In this document: positions 42,135 through 49,448 of the stretch, piece by piece
How the letters are laid out: the number at the start of each line of letters is the position of its first letter
Numbering within the stretch: the stretch's first letter is position 1
NCBI RefSeq assembly: GCF_029392895.1
Contig: NZ_CP114200.1
Location: forward strand, 3,689,001-3,753,000
Direction: 5' to 3'
Source: Streptomyces sp. 71268
Lineage (GTDB): Bacteria > Actinomycetota > Actinomycetes > Streptomycetales > Streptomycetaceae
DNA: 64,000 nt
The notes under the pieces: model-generated
What the model was told of the DNA's origin: nothing
Databases searched by the model: none
What the model saw: only the letters and a program-made list of their open reading frames with translations
Made by a program: the position numbers and the translations under genes

Positions 42135-43064
42135 TTACAGCTCGACGCCCAGGGCGCGGGCGTGGCGGTCGGCGGCGCACTCGGCCGCCGCCTCGTCCAG
42201 GTACACCTCGCACACCAGCCGGCCGTCCGGCGTCAGGTTGTGCTCCAGCTCCCACAGCACCACCTCGTCCCCACCGGCCAGCAGGAACGCGTGCTCGTAG
42301 AACCGGCACCAGGTGGCGTCGGGGCCGCCGGTGCGCAGCCGGGGCTTGGTCGCGAGCGCGATGTCGTGAGCGAACGCGGTGCTCAGCCGGGCGCGCACGT
42401 CGTCGCCCGGCCGGTCCGGGTTCTCCGCCCGGCGCAGCACGCGCCGCGCGTGGTCGGCGGAGTCGTCGACGGCGTACGTCCGCCGCGGCGCGAAGGGGCC
42501 CACCGGCGTACGTAGTTGCTCCGGCAACCAAAAAGGAGCGCTGTCCAGCTCGTCCCAGAGCGCGCCGCCGATGCGCTCGTGCACCCGGCGCTCGGCGATC
42601 TCCAACGCGCGCTCGTCCGCGTACACCTCGTAGTACACCTGCCGCGCGGCGACCCGGTCGGCACGCGGCCCGCCGCCGGGGCCGACCGGCGGGCCTGCCG
42701 CCTCGCCCGCACCGGCCTGGCCTGCGCCGATCCACCGCTCGCCGGGTGCCTCACGCTCCGCGCACGGCTCGCCCGGCGCGGCGGACGGGCGCGGCCCGGC
42801 GGCCGGTGTCGTGTTGTGCTCCAGCTCCCACAACAGCTCGCTGCTGCCGTCCGGGAGCAGGAAGACGTGGCGGTAGGTGTTGCACCCCACGGAGGCCGAG
42901 CGCCCGTTGCACTGGCGGCAAGAGCGCAGCTCAGACTGGTGCATCAACGCGCCGCGCAGCCGCTCGACCTGCGCGTCGGCGATCTCGAACCCGTTCTGCG
43001 CCCGGGTCAGCAGCCCGTCGAGGTGCGCGGCGGAAGGTTCTCCGCCCGGTTGTGCGTGCCCCAC
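42135..43064 (-). CDS. DUF6227-family protein
   Basis: The GTG at 43064 (VGHAQPGGEPSAAHLDGLL) follows GGAGGAGAGGG. The 309-residue protein has two related halves. The first contains YRHVFLLPDGSSELLWELEHNTTP and the second FYEHAFLLAGGDEVVLWELEHNLTPDG, each with a VYxDExAxE-type strand (YYEVYADERALEIAE; CEVYLDEAAAECAAD). An Ala/Gly/Pro-rich linker joins them. The family is, from memory, DUF6227, found widely in Streptomyces, with no known function; the duplicated beta-rich unit suggests a tandem two-lobed fold. No TTA codons. Confidence 0.8.
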   Translation of the reverse strand: MGHAQPGGEPSAAHLDGLLTRAQNGFEIADAQVERLRGALMHQSELRSCRQCNGRSASVGCNTYRHVFLLPDGSSELLWELEHNTTPAAGPRPSAAPGEPCAEREAPGERWIGAGQAGAGEAAGPPVGPGGGPRADRVAARQVYYEVYADERALEIAERRVHERIGGALWDELDSAPFWLPEQLRTPVGPFAPRRTYAVDDSADHARRVLRRAENPDRPGDDVRARLSTAFAHDIALATKPRLRTGGPDATWCRFYEHAFLLAGGDEVVLWELEHNLTPDGRLVCEVYLDEAAAECAADRHARALGVEL

Positions 43065-43693
43065 GTCCCTCTCCTCCCGACCATTGCCACGCCGCGCCCC
43101 CCAGCGACCCCCTCGCCACTTACGGTAGCGAAGTGGATACTGCGGGCGCGGCGGGTTTCCCGGATGCGGTGCGGGCGATGCGCTCGTACGTCGGTTCCGC
43201 GCCACCCGTGAGCCGCCCGGCGCGCGCGGCGCCACGGTCGGCCGGCAAGCCCCCGCGACGAGCGCTGAATGCGCCGGCGCACGCTTCCAGCCCGTCATGC
43301 GCCCCCTGTGCGCCCCAAGAATTTGCCCGTACTCACCCGCAAATCCCCGGCGGCTCACCGGGCCCGGGCGCCGCGCAACTGTGACGCGAAATCGGCGTTC
43401 ACCTCCGGACCGCACCAGCCCCAGGCTTCGCAAACATCTCAGATATCCCAGGTGTCCCAGCGGCGCTCGGGCCCCGCCCGGGGCACCCGGGGCTGGCCGG
43501 GCCCGTGCCGACCGGTCGCGAGGTGGCGTACACAGACTGGTTCCCGCTGGTTCCCGCGCGCGGGCACACTTGGCGACGGACGGCCGGCCGCACCACGGGG
43601 CGCACTCACGCACGCGCACACCGGCGGCGCGGCGCGGCGCCTTCGCGTACTACCGGGCCCCACCGCTTTCCGGCGGTCCCACCTGGTACGGGG
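43065..43693. other. 629-bp region with one weak small-ORF candidate
   Basis: Between two minus-strand genes. The only gene-like signal is on the plus strand at 43133-43384, listed separately. The rest (43385-43693) has mixed composition, including AAACATCTCAGATATCCCAG near 43431-43450, a local AT-richer patch, but no ORF that I can support and no repeats. Confidence 0.45.
43133..43384 (+). CDS. Possible small leaderless ORF, unknown or truncated
   Basis: An 83-residue frame starts with a GTG preceded by TACGGT and exactly 6 nt (AGCGAA), the TANNNT-N6-start layout of leaderless genes. The first ~25 residues (VDTAGAAGFPDAVRAMRSYVG) look like a normal protein N-terminus. After that the sequence becomes Pro/Ala/Arg-rich with several Cys and is probably out of coding register. 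It may be a decayed gene, a frameshifted N-terminus or chance. No family recognised. Confidence 0.3.
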   Translation: MDTAGAAGFPDAVRAMRSYVGSAPPVSRPARAAPRSAGKPPRRALNAPAHASSPSCAPCAPQEFARTHPQIPGGSPGPGAAQL

Positions 43694-45082
43694 TCAGGAG
43701 CGCCCGGGTGAGGACGCGTCCGCGCCCACGGTGTCGAACGGGCCGCCGGGGCCGAAGGCGAGGCGGGCGAAGCGCTCGCCGATGCGTCGCTGGGCCGCGT
43801 CGTCGGGGTGGAGCTGATCGGGCAGCGGCAGCTCGGCGAAGTCCCGCTCGCCGTACAGGGCCAGGCCGTCGAGGTAGTACAGGCCGCGGTCGGTCTCGGC
43901 GCGCTGGGCGACGACGCGGCCCAGCTCGCGCCGGATCGTGCTGAGGGTGAGCGCCCCGCTCGCGACCTCGGCCGGGTCGCCGAAGCCGCGGTAGCTGACG
44001 CCGGGGCCCGGGGCGTCCGGGTCCGGGTACATGGGGCCCGGCACCCGCTCGACCACGGGCGCGTGCAGCGGCGAGATGACCAGCAGCGGCGCCTTGGGGT
44101 GGCCCTCGCGCACGGTGTCCAGGAAGCCGTGCAGCGCCGGGCCGAGCGTGCGCAGCCGGAAGGCGTCGAGGGCGACGATGTTGATGCCCACCTTCACGCT
44201 GATCAGGTCGGCCGGCGTGTCCCGGATGGCGCGGGCCGTGAACGGGTCGAGCAGCGCGTTGCCGCTCAGCCCCAGGTTGACCAGGTCAGCGCCGGCGAGC
44301 CGGGCCGCGACCGCCGGCCAGGCCCCGGTCGGGCCGGCCGCGCCGGCGCCCTGGCTGATAGAGCTGCCGTGGTGCACCCAGCGCGGCGGCGGGGCGCCCG
44401 GCGCGCGCGGCGGGCGCAGCGGCGCGTCCGCGCGCAGCGCGACCAGCTCCACGATCGCCGCGTGCGGCAGCCAGATCTCCACGTCCTGCTCCCGCCCGGA
44501 GAGCCCGTCGAACCGCACGGCGACCACCCCGTCGCCCCCACCCCCGGGGCCCCGCCGCACGCCGGGGCGGGCGTCGGGCCGTACGCCGGTGGGGGCGTCA
44601 GGGCGTACGTCGGTGGGAGCGTCGGGTCGTACGTCGGTGGACGCGTCAGGGCGTACGTCGGTGGGAGCGTCGGGTGGTGTCTCGGAGCTGGCCTCGGGCG
44701 CGCCGAGCGGGGCGGCGATCCGGGCCGTCAGGCGCCCGTCCACCACGAGGTCGTACACGCCCGCGCGGGGGCCGGGCGGGCCGAAGACGCCGGCCGCCGG
44801 GTCCGCGCCGGCGGGGTCGTCCGCGTCGGCCGGGTCGTCGGCGGGCGCCCCGGGGAAGGGCACCACGTCCAGCTCCACGACGGTCGCCTCGGTACGGAAC
44901 GCGAGCCGCACCCCGGACGGCTGGGCCTCGGCCAGCGCGCAGAAGCCGTCGGAGACCTGGGCCCGCGCCGCGGCGGGCAGCCGGTGCGGGAGCACGCCGC
45001 GCGCCGTGGCCTCCACCTCAAGGGCCCCGCGCAGGGCGACGGGCCCCTCGCCGGCCAGCGCCCGCGTCGTCCACGTACCCAC
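43694..45082 (-). CDS. SGNH/GDSL-family hydrolase
   Basis: The GTG at 45082 (VGTWTTRALAGEGPVALRG) has GGGAG before it; 462 residues. The N-terminal ~210 residues are a jelly-roll-like accessory domain interrupted by a DAPTDVRP tandem repeat (about residues 130-165). The C-terminal SGNH domain shows block I VHHGSSISQGAG (Ser nucleophile), block II LGLSGNALLDP (Gly/Asn), block III VKVGINIVALD (Asn), and block V LPDQLHPDD (Asp-His). All four catalytic positions are present, so esterase or lipase activity on short acyl or acetyl groups is expected. Secretion signals are absent, so it probably acts in the cytoplasm. Confidence 0.85.
   Translation of the reverse strand: MGTWTTRALAGEGPVALRGALEVEATARGVLPHRLPAAARAQVSDGFCALAEAQPSGVRLAFRTEATVVELDVVPFPGAPADDPADADDPAGADPAAGVFGPPGPRAGVYDLVVDGRLTARIAAPLGAPEASSETPPDAPTDVRPDASTDVRPDAPTDVRPDAPTGVRPDARPGVRRGPGGGGDGVVAVRFDGLSGREQDVEIWLPHAAIVELVALRADAPLRPPRAPGAPPPRWVHHGSSISQGAGAAGPTGAWPAVAARLAGADLVNLGLSGNALLDPFTARAIRDTPADLISVKVGINIVALDAFRLRTLGPALHGFLDTVREGHPKAPLLVISPLHAPVVERVPGPMYPDPDAPGPGVSYRGFGDPAEVASGALTLSTIRRELGRVVAQRAETDRGLYYLDGLALYGERDFAELPLPDQLHPDDAAQRRIGERFARLAFGPGGPFDTVGADASSPGRS
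44590..44690. repeat. In-frame 24- and 48-bp-spaced repeats in the SGNH hydrolase gene
   Basis: The DNA unit GGGCGTACGTCGGTGGGAGC, with small changes, recurs about every 24 nt four times. On the minus strand it encodes DAPTDVRP repeated (one copy DASTDVRP). Length variation between strains is likely. Confidence 0.65.
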
Positions 45083-45249
45083 CGCCGCTCCCACCTCTCC
45101 CGGGTCCACGCCACCGTCGGCCCCCAGCCAAACCGCACCCCACCGCCGGAAGCAAGGACATCGCCCCGGGTCAACCCCCATGCACCGGCTCGTCTACCCC
45201 GACTACCCCGTCTACTCCGGCCCCCTCATCCGCACCACCGCCCCAGCGC

Positions 45250-45651
45250 TCAGGCCGGGAGCGTGGTGTCCACCACGAAGCTGATCTCCACGACCTGGCC
45301 GGGGAAGGTGAGTTCGGTGACGCCGACGGCGGTGCTGACCGGGCGGTGGTCGCCGAAGTAGCCGAGGTTGCCCGCCGCCACCGCCGCGGCGTTGCGCACC
45401 AGGTCCACGACGTACAGCGTCTGCGTGATGATCTGACGGCGGGTGGCGCCGTAGTGGTCCAGGACCCGGTCGATGTTGGCGTGGGTCTGTCGGAGCTGGG
45501 CCGCGAAGTCGCCCGCGTGCCGGAACTCGCCCGCCGCGTCGAACGAGAGCTGCCCCGACACGTGGATCAGCTCGCCGGACCTGATCGCCTGTGCGTAGCC
45601 GAACTCGCGCTCGGCCGGTATCTGGTACGCGAAGACATCGTTGGTGGTCAC
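45250..45651 (-). CDS. RidA family protein (reactive intermediate/imine deaminase fold)
   Basis: 133 residues from a GTG (MTTNDVFAYQIPAEREFGYAQAIRSGELI), preceded by GAGGGACC. The RidA pattern is clear: YAQAIRSGELIHVSGQLSFDAAG, QTHANIDRVLDHYGATRRQIITQTLYVVD, and TAVGVTELTFPGQVVEISFVV. The Arg that binds substrate in active RidA enzymes (near the C-terminus, RxxxEv) is not in its usual place; the C-terminal strand reads PGQVVEIS, so a related YjgF subgroup is possible. RidA hydrolyses 2-aminoacrylate and related enamines. It is divergent from the HxlR gene, which probably controls it. Confidence 0.85.
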   Translation of the reverse strand: MTTNDVFAYQIPAEREFGYAQAIRSGELIHVSGQLSFDAAGEFRHAGDFAAQLRQTHANIDRVLDHYGATRRQIITQTLYVVDLVRNAAAVAAGNLGYFGDHRPVSTAVGVTELTFPGQVVEISFVVDTTLPA

Positions 45652-45763
45652 AGTGTCGGTCCCTCACTCGTGTGCCGCATGGTCGGTCACCGCCGGGGGC
45701 GCCGCGCGCCCCGTGCTCTCTTGCGGTTACTCGGGAACTGTAGGAAAGTGGTGGCCGACCTGG

Positions 45764-45775
45764 AAGTACGCACTT
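45764..45775. promoter_or_regulatory. AAGT-N4-ACTT dyad in the RidA/HxlR divergent region
   Basis: AAGTACGCACTT is a perfect 4+4+4 inverted repeat 21 nt before the HxlR ATG. HxlR-family proteins often bind short dyads of this form, so it is a candidate operator. Confidence 0.4.
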
Positions 45776-45795
45776 ATTCGTGACTGGGGAACCTG

Positions 45796-46176
45796 ATGGT
45801 GACCAAGCACTTCACGGGCTCGCCCGAGGATGCCGACCTGCGACGCGTGGACTCCCTGGCGCGGGAGATCTTCTCGGACGTCGCCAACAAGTGGGCCCTG
45901 CTGATCATCGAGGCCCTCGGCGACGGCACCCTGCGCTTCAGCGCCCTGCGCAACGAGGTCGAGGGCATCAGCCACAAGATGCTCACCCAGAACCTGCGCA
46001 TGCTGGAGCGGTACGGCCTCGTCGACCGCACGGTGCACCCCACCGTGCCCCCGCGCGTCGAGTACACCCTCACCGAGCCGGGCCGAGCCCTGCGCGCCAC
46101 GGTCGACGGCATGTGCGGCTGGACGCACCGCTACCTCGGCCACATCGAGGCGTCCCGCAACCGCTTCGACGCCTGA
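45796..46176 (+). CDS. HxlR-family transcriptional regulator
   Basis: 126 residues, starting MVTKHFTGSPEDADLRRVDSL. The winged-helix HxlR signature is complete: EIFSDVANKWALLIIEALGDGTLRFSALRNEVEGISHKMLTQNLRMLERYGLVDRTVHPTVPPRVEYTLTEPGRAL (about 26-100). There is no Cys near the N-terminus, so a thiol-switch of the YodB type is unlikely. It is divergent from the RidA gene with ~145 nt between, the standard arrangement of a local regulator and its target. Confidence 0.92.
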   Translation: MVTKHFTGSPEDADLRRVDSLAREIFSDVANKWALLIIEALGDGTLRFSALRNEVEGISHKMLTQNLRMLERYGLVDRTVHPTVPPRVEYTLTEPGRALRATVDGMCGWTHRYLGHIEASRNRFDA

Positions 46177-46287
46177 CGCCCCACCACTCCCCCTCGCCCA
46201 CCCGGCCCCATCCATCTCCACCCGCCTCAAGCCGGCCTCATCGCCCCCAGCAGGTCCCAACCGGCCCCGCCACCCGCTCGTGCGCCC

Positions 46288-46430
46288 CTGGTACGCCCAC
46301 CACCGGCCATCCCATACGTCAACAGTCGTACGCCGCCCCCGCCTGCTTACCCCCGTACGCCGACGCCCGTACACCAACCGCCGTGCGCCACCCGCCGTAC
46401 GCCAACACCCGTACGCCGCGCGGTCCGGCC
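46288..46430. repeat. CGTACGCC-rich degenerate repeats between convergent genes
   Basis: CGTACGCC or a near variant recurs about nine times between the ends of the HxlR gene and the GNAT gene (for example near 46336, 46357, 46399, 46412). It resembles the CGTACG-rich repeats after lhgO. Confidence 0.55.
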
Positions 46431-46443
46431 GGGTCAGGTCAGT

Positions 46444-47013
46444 TCAGGTCAGCGCGCGCTCGAAGCACCAGGAGTCCGGCAGGCCGGCGTACGCGCCGAA
46501 GTTCGGTATCCGCGCGTACCCGCGGCGGGCGTAGAAGCGCACGGCGGCCGGCTGGCGGTCGCCGGTCTCCAGGCGGAGGGCGTGCCACCCCTGCCGCCGC
46601 GCCCACTCCTCCAACGCGCCGAGAACGTCCCCGGCAACCCCCGTACCGCGCCAGGCCGGTTCGACGTACATCCGCTTCACCTCGCCCAGCCCGCCGCCGA
46701 GTTCACGCAGCCCACCGCAGCCGACCGGCTCCCCGCCGCCCGGCCGTCCGCCGGCCGCATGGTCCGCACCGCGCGCGTTGGGCCCGGCGTACGCCACCAC
46801 GAACACGGCGCAGTCCGCCGCCGACGGCGCGGGGCCGGGCTCGCTCTCCGTGGTGCCGTAGACCTCGGCGATCTCGGCCCGCTGCCGCGCGCGCAGCGCC
46901 TCCGCGTCGGGATGTGACCACGGGACCTCCGTCAGCCACGGGTGGCCGGCGGGCGTCGCGGGCCGCCCGCCCGGGGCGCGCGGGGCGGGTTTCAGGGGGT
47001 ACTCGATGCTCAT
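46444..47013 (-). CDS. GNAT-family N-acetyltransferase
   Basis: 189 residues from the ATG at 47013 (MSIEYPLKPAPRAPGGRPATP). The acetyl-CoA binding motif A is VKRMYVEPAWRGTGVAGDVLGALEEWARRQG (about 110-140), with the preceding strand ending CGGLREL and the following strand LRLETGDRQPAAVRFYARRGYARIPNFGAY. The N-terminal ~35 residues are disordered. A perfect inverted repeat lies 32 nt upstream. It is divergent from the Asp23 operon. Substrate unknown; small amines or peptides are typical for this group. Confidence 0.88.
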   Translation of the reverse strand: MSIEYPLKPAPRAPGGRPATPAGHPWLTEVPWSHPDAEALRARQRAEIAEVYGTTESEPGPAPSAADCAVFVVAYAGPNARGADHAAGGRPGGGEPVGCGGLRELGGGLGEVKRMYVEPAWRGTGVAGDVLGALEEWARRQGWHALRLETGDRQPAAVRFYARRGYARIPNFGAYAGLPDSWCFERALT

Positions 47014-47474
47014 GGGGCGGATTGTGCCGAGCGCCTGTTTCCTCCGCGTAACGCCGTGTTACGCGAGCGGGCGGCCGGGCGGTGCGGCCGGGGCGGCCCG
47101 CTCCGCTCGTGAGCCGGGTGGGGCGGGTGGGGCGCTGGGGCCCGGGGTCGGCAGGTCTCGGTGACCCCCATTCGGATAAATTCCGGTTCCCGCGTGAGGA
47201 TCGGGGCATTGGGGGGTCCAAGTCACCGTAGCCGCCCACCGGTCGGGACGCCGGGTCACCGCGACCCGGCACCAGACCGACACCCGGCGTCGGTCAGACG
47301 AACACGGCACGAACACGGCAGGACGACGGACCGAAGAAGCCCCGGCACGCGCCACGGGCGGCAGACAAAGGAACCACGACCGCGGCAGCCAGCGGGACCG
47401 GCACCCCGCAGCGCGCCACCACCGCACGGTCACGCCGCGGCGGCACCGAGACACCGAGGAGAGGACCCGACCCC
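47014..47474. other. 461-bp divergent region between GNAT and Asp23 genes
   Basis: No gene seen. It contains the perfect inverted repeat at 47045-47065 close to the GNAT gene. Near 47165-47185 lies ATTCGGATAAATTCCGG, an AT-rich patch that could be a -10 region. The last ~170 nt before the Asp23 start are unusually rich in ACGACC/GGCACC and could form an untranslated leader. Confidence 0.5.
47045..47065. promoter_or_regulatory. Perfect CGCGTAAC-N5-GTTACGCG inverted repeat
   Basis: An 8+5+8 dyad in the GNAT/Asp23 divergent region, 32 nt before the GNAT start codon. Its size and symmetry are typical of TetR-, GntR- or MarR-type operators, yet no such regulator is adjacent. Confidence 0.45.
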
Positions 47475-47987
47475 ATGACGACACCGAAGACGGCCACCCC
47501 CGCCATCAACGAGCCCCGCACCGGCGCCACCAAGCCCGCCGCCGGCTCCGCCTCCGGCACCACCACCCTCAAGGACTCCTCGGGCGCCGACAGCCAGCCC
47601 GCCACCCGTGGCAAGACCTCCATCGCCGACGGCGTCGTCGAGAAGATCGCCGGCATGGCCGCCCGCGAGGTCTCCGGCGTCCACGCACTCGGCGGCGGCC
47701 TCGCCCGCACCCTCGGCGCCGTCCGCGAGCGCGTCCCGGGCGGACGCCCGAACGTCACCAGCGGCGTCAAGGTCGAGGTCGGCGAGCGCCAGACCGCCAT
47801 CGACCTCGACATCGTCGTCGAGTACGGCGTCCCCATCACCGACGTCGCCGCCGACATCCGCGAGAACGTCATCGCCGCCGTCGAGCGCATGACCGGCCTT
47901 GAGGTCGTCGAGGTCAACATCGCCGTCATCGACGTCCACCTCCCCTTCGACGAGGAGGACAACGACGACGAGGCCCGCGTCCAGTAG
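47475..47987 (+). CDS. Asp23/Gls24-family envelope stress response protein
   Basis: 170 residues, starting MTTPKTATPAINEPRTG. After a ~45-residue disordered N-terminus, the Asp23 domain spans about 47-160 (KTSIADGVVEKIAGMAAREVSGVHALGGG ... GVKVEVGERQTAIDLDIVVEYGVPITDVAADIRENVIAAVERMTGLEVVEVNIAVIDVHLP). The acidic tail follows (FDEEDNDDEARVQ). Asp23 proteins form membrane-tethered assemblies through AmaP and respond to cell-envelope stress. It is the first gene of a probable five-gene operon; a strong hairpin after it may lower downstream expression. GAGGAGAGGACC precedes the ATG. Confidence 0.9.
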   Translation: MTTPKTATPAINEPRTGATKPAAGSASGTTTLKDSSGADSQPATRGKTSIADGVVEKIAGMAAREVSGVHALGGGLARTLGAVRERVPGGRPNVTSGVKVEVGERQTAIDLDIVVEYGVPITDVAADIRENVIAAVERMTGLEVVEVNIAVIDVHLPFDEEDNDDEARVQ

Positions 47988-48016
47988 CCCCGGCCGTCCC
48001 CGCACCGCCGGCCCGC

Positions 48017-48039
48017 GCCCCCGGGCAGCGCCCGGGGGC
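48017..48039 (+). terminator. Hairpin between the first and second genes of the Asp23 operon
   Basis: GCCCCCGGGC-AGC-GCCCGGGGGC forms a perfect 10-bp stem with a 3-nt loop, 30 nt after the Asp23 stop. It may act as a partial terminator or mRNA stabiliser, so that the first gene is made in excess. Confidence 0.55.
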
Positions 48040-48083
48040 CGGGCCCGTCACCCTCGTCCCGACGCCGCACAAGGAGGTAGGAC

Positions 48084-48320
48084 ATGAGCACAGCGATCGT
48101 GGGCCTCGCGGTCGGCATGGCGCTCGGATTCGCCGGCTACTTCGGCGGGTTCACCGCCTTCCTGCTCGTCGCCGCGCTCGGCGCCATCGGGTTCATCATC
48201 GGCAAGCTGGCCGACGGTGACCTGCACTGGAGCCAGTTCGCCCGCCCCACCCGTGACCGTACGCCCCAGGACCGCACCGCCCACCGGACCCGAAGCACCC
48301 ATCGCAGCAGGCTCAAGTGA
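48084..48320 (+). CDS. Small two-helix membrane protein of the Asp23 operon
   Basis: 78 residues with a strong AAGGAGG ribosome site. One or two hydrophobic segments (STAIVGLAVGMALGFAGYFGG FTAFLLVAALGAIGFIIGKLADG) are followed by a basic tail (RPTRDRTPQDRTAHRTRS). It occupies the place held by DUF2273 proteins in Gram-positive Asp23/AmaP operons, and probably helps anchor the complex. It overlaps the next gene by 4 nt (GTGA at 48317-48320). Confidence 0.8.
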   Translation: MSTAIVGLAVGMALGFAGYFGGFTAFLLVAALGAIGFIIGKLADGDLHWSQFARPTRDRTPQDRTAHRTRSTHRSRLK

Positions 48321-48655
48321 CCATTCCCGCAGCCCAGCGCGGCGCCACCATCATCGCCGACCGCGTCATCGCCCGTACCGCCACCGCAGCGGCCCGCGAG
48401 GCCCTGCACGACCTGGCCCACCCGACGGCCACCGCCCGCGCCACCGGCACCACCCGGCGCGGCACGGCCCGGCTCACCCTCGCGCTCGACCTGCCGTACC
48501 CCATCGACATACCCGCCACCACGGACGCCGTGCACCACCACGTCAGCCACCGCACCGCGGCCCTCATCGGCCTGCCCGTCGGCACCGTCCGCATCCGCGT
48601 GGAGCGCCTCCACCTGCCCGGCGCCGCCACCACGGACGGCAGGCAGGTGCGGTAG
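48317..48655 (+). CDS. Short Asp23-related protein
   Basis: 112 residues from a GTG inside the preceding stop. The pattern (GATIIADRVIARTATAAAREALHDLA ... GTARLTLALDLPYPIDIPATTDAVHHHVSHRTAALIGLPVGTVRIRVERLHLP) follows the Asp23 domain's strand order, shortened and without the acidic tail. It is probably an Asp23 paralogue that joins the same complex. It is followed by the DUF6286-type gene, sharing one nucleotide of stop and start. Confidence 0.78.
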   Translation: MTIPAAQRGATIIADRVIARTATAAAREALHDLAHPTATARATGTTRRGTARLTLALDLPYPIDIPATTDAVHHHVSHRTAALIGLPVGTVRIRVERLHLPGAATTDGRQVR

Positions 48656-49311
48656 TGAGCACACTGTCCGAACCCGAGCCGCCCAAGAGCCCGGCGCGCG
48701 GCCGGACCCCCCACCGCGCCTGGTCGGCCCGGCGCGGCCCGGCCGCCGTACTCGCCCTGCTCGGCTCCGCCGCCTGCGGCATGCTCCTGTACGACCAGGT
48801 GGCCATGGGATACGGCCAACCCGCCGCACCCTGGCGCACGCACACCAAGGACTGGCTGGCGGACACCCCCGGCACCAGCGGCTGGGTGATCGGCGCCGCC
48901 GCCATACTGGCCGTCCTCGGCGTGTACCTCATGGTCATCGCCCTCACCCCCGGTGGCCGCCGCCGGCTGCCGATGGCGCCCCCGGCGCCCTCCGTACGCG
49001 CCGTGCTCGACCGGGCCGGCGCCGCGACCCTGCTGCGCGAGGCGGCCCTGCGCACGCCCGGGGTCACCTCGGCCCGGGTGCGCGTACGCGGCCGGCGCCG
49101 GGCCCGCGTGCGGGTGACGGTGGCCTACGGCGAGGTCGCGGCGGTACGCGCCGCGCTCCACGAGGAACTACTCGCCGCCACGGACCGCCTCGGCCTGGCC
49201 GACCCGCCCCGCATCCGCCTCCGCCTCACCGCCGCCCCCACCCCGGCCCCCGCCCGGCACGGAAACGATCCGCTCGCACACGGCGCACCGCCGGCACCCG
49301 AAGCGCGGTAG
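48655..49311 (+). CDS. DUF6286-type membrane protein
   Basis: The GTG at 48655 shares its first base with the preceding TAG. The 218-residue product has two hydrophobic segments (GPAAVLALLGSAACGMLLYDQV; SGWVIGAAAILAVLGVYLMVIAL). Between them is an extracytoplasmic loop, and after them a cytoplasmic alpha/beta domain (VRAVLDRAGAATLLREAALRTPGVTSARVRVRGRRRARVRVTVAYGEVAAVRAALHEELLAATDRLG) resembling the AmaP/Asp23 partner domain. From memory the family is DUF6286. It precedes the AmaP-like gene and probably forms a membrane anchor with it. Confidence 0.8.
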   Translation: MSTLSEPEPPKSPARGRTPHRAWSARRGPAAVLALLGSAACGMLLYDQVAMGYGQPAAPWRTHTKDWLADTPGTSGWVIGAAAILAVLGVYLMVIALTPGGRRRLPMAPPAPSVRAVLDRAGAATLLREAALRTPGVTSARVRVRGRRRARVRVTVAYGEVAAVRAALHEELLAATDRLGLADPPRIRLRLTAAPTPAPARHGNDPLAHGAPPAPEAR

Positions 49312-49319
49312 GCGCCGCC

Positions 49320-49448
49320 CGTACGAAACGAAGGACGCGGACGGAGAACACGGAACAACACCGAAGAACACTGGAGAACGCCGAAAGACGCCGAAAGGCG
49401 CCAAAGAAAAGGAAAAACGGAAAAAGAAGGAAGAAGGAGGAGGAGCCG
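49320..49448 (+). promoter_or_regulatory. Purine-rich leader before the AmaP-like gene
   Basis: About 130 nt of strongly A/G-rich plus-strand sequence (GAACAC, CCGAAGAACACTGG, CGCCGAAAGACGCCGAAAGG, then AAAGAAAAGGAAAAACGG and GGAAGAAGGAGGAGGAG before the ATG at 49449). Several GAANAC/GCCGAAAG units recur. Such composition is exceptional here. It provides a very strong ribosome site and may avoid structure or bind a protein. Confidence 0.55.
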
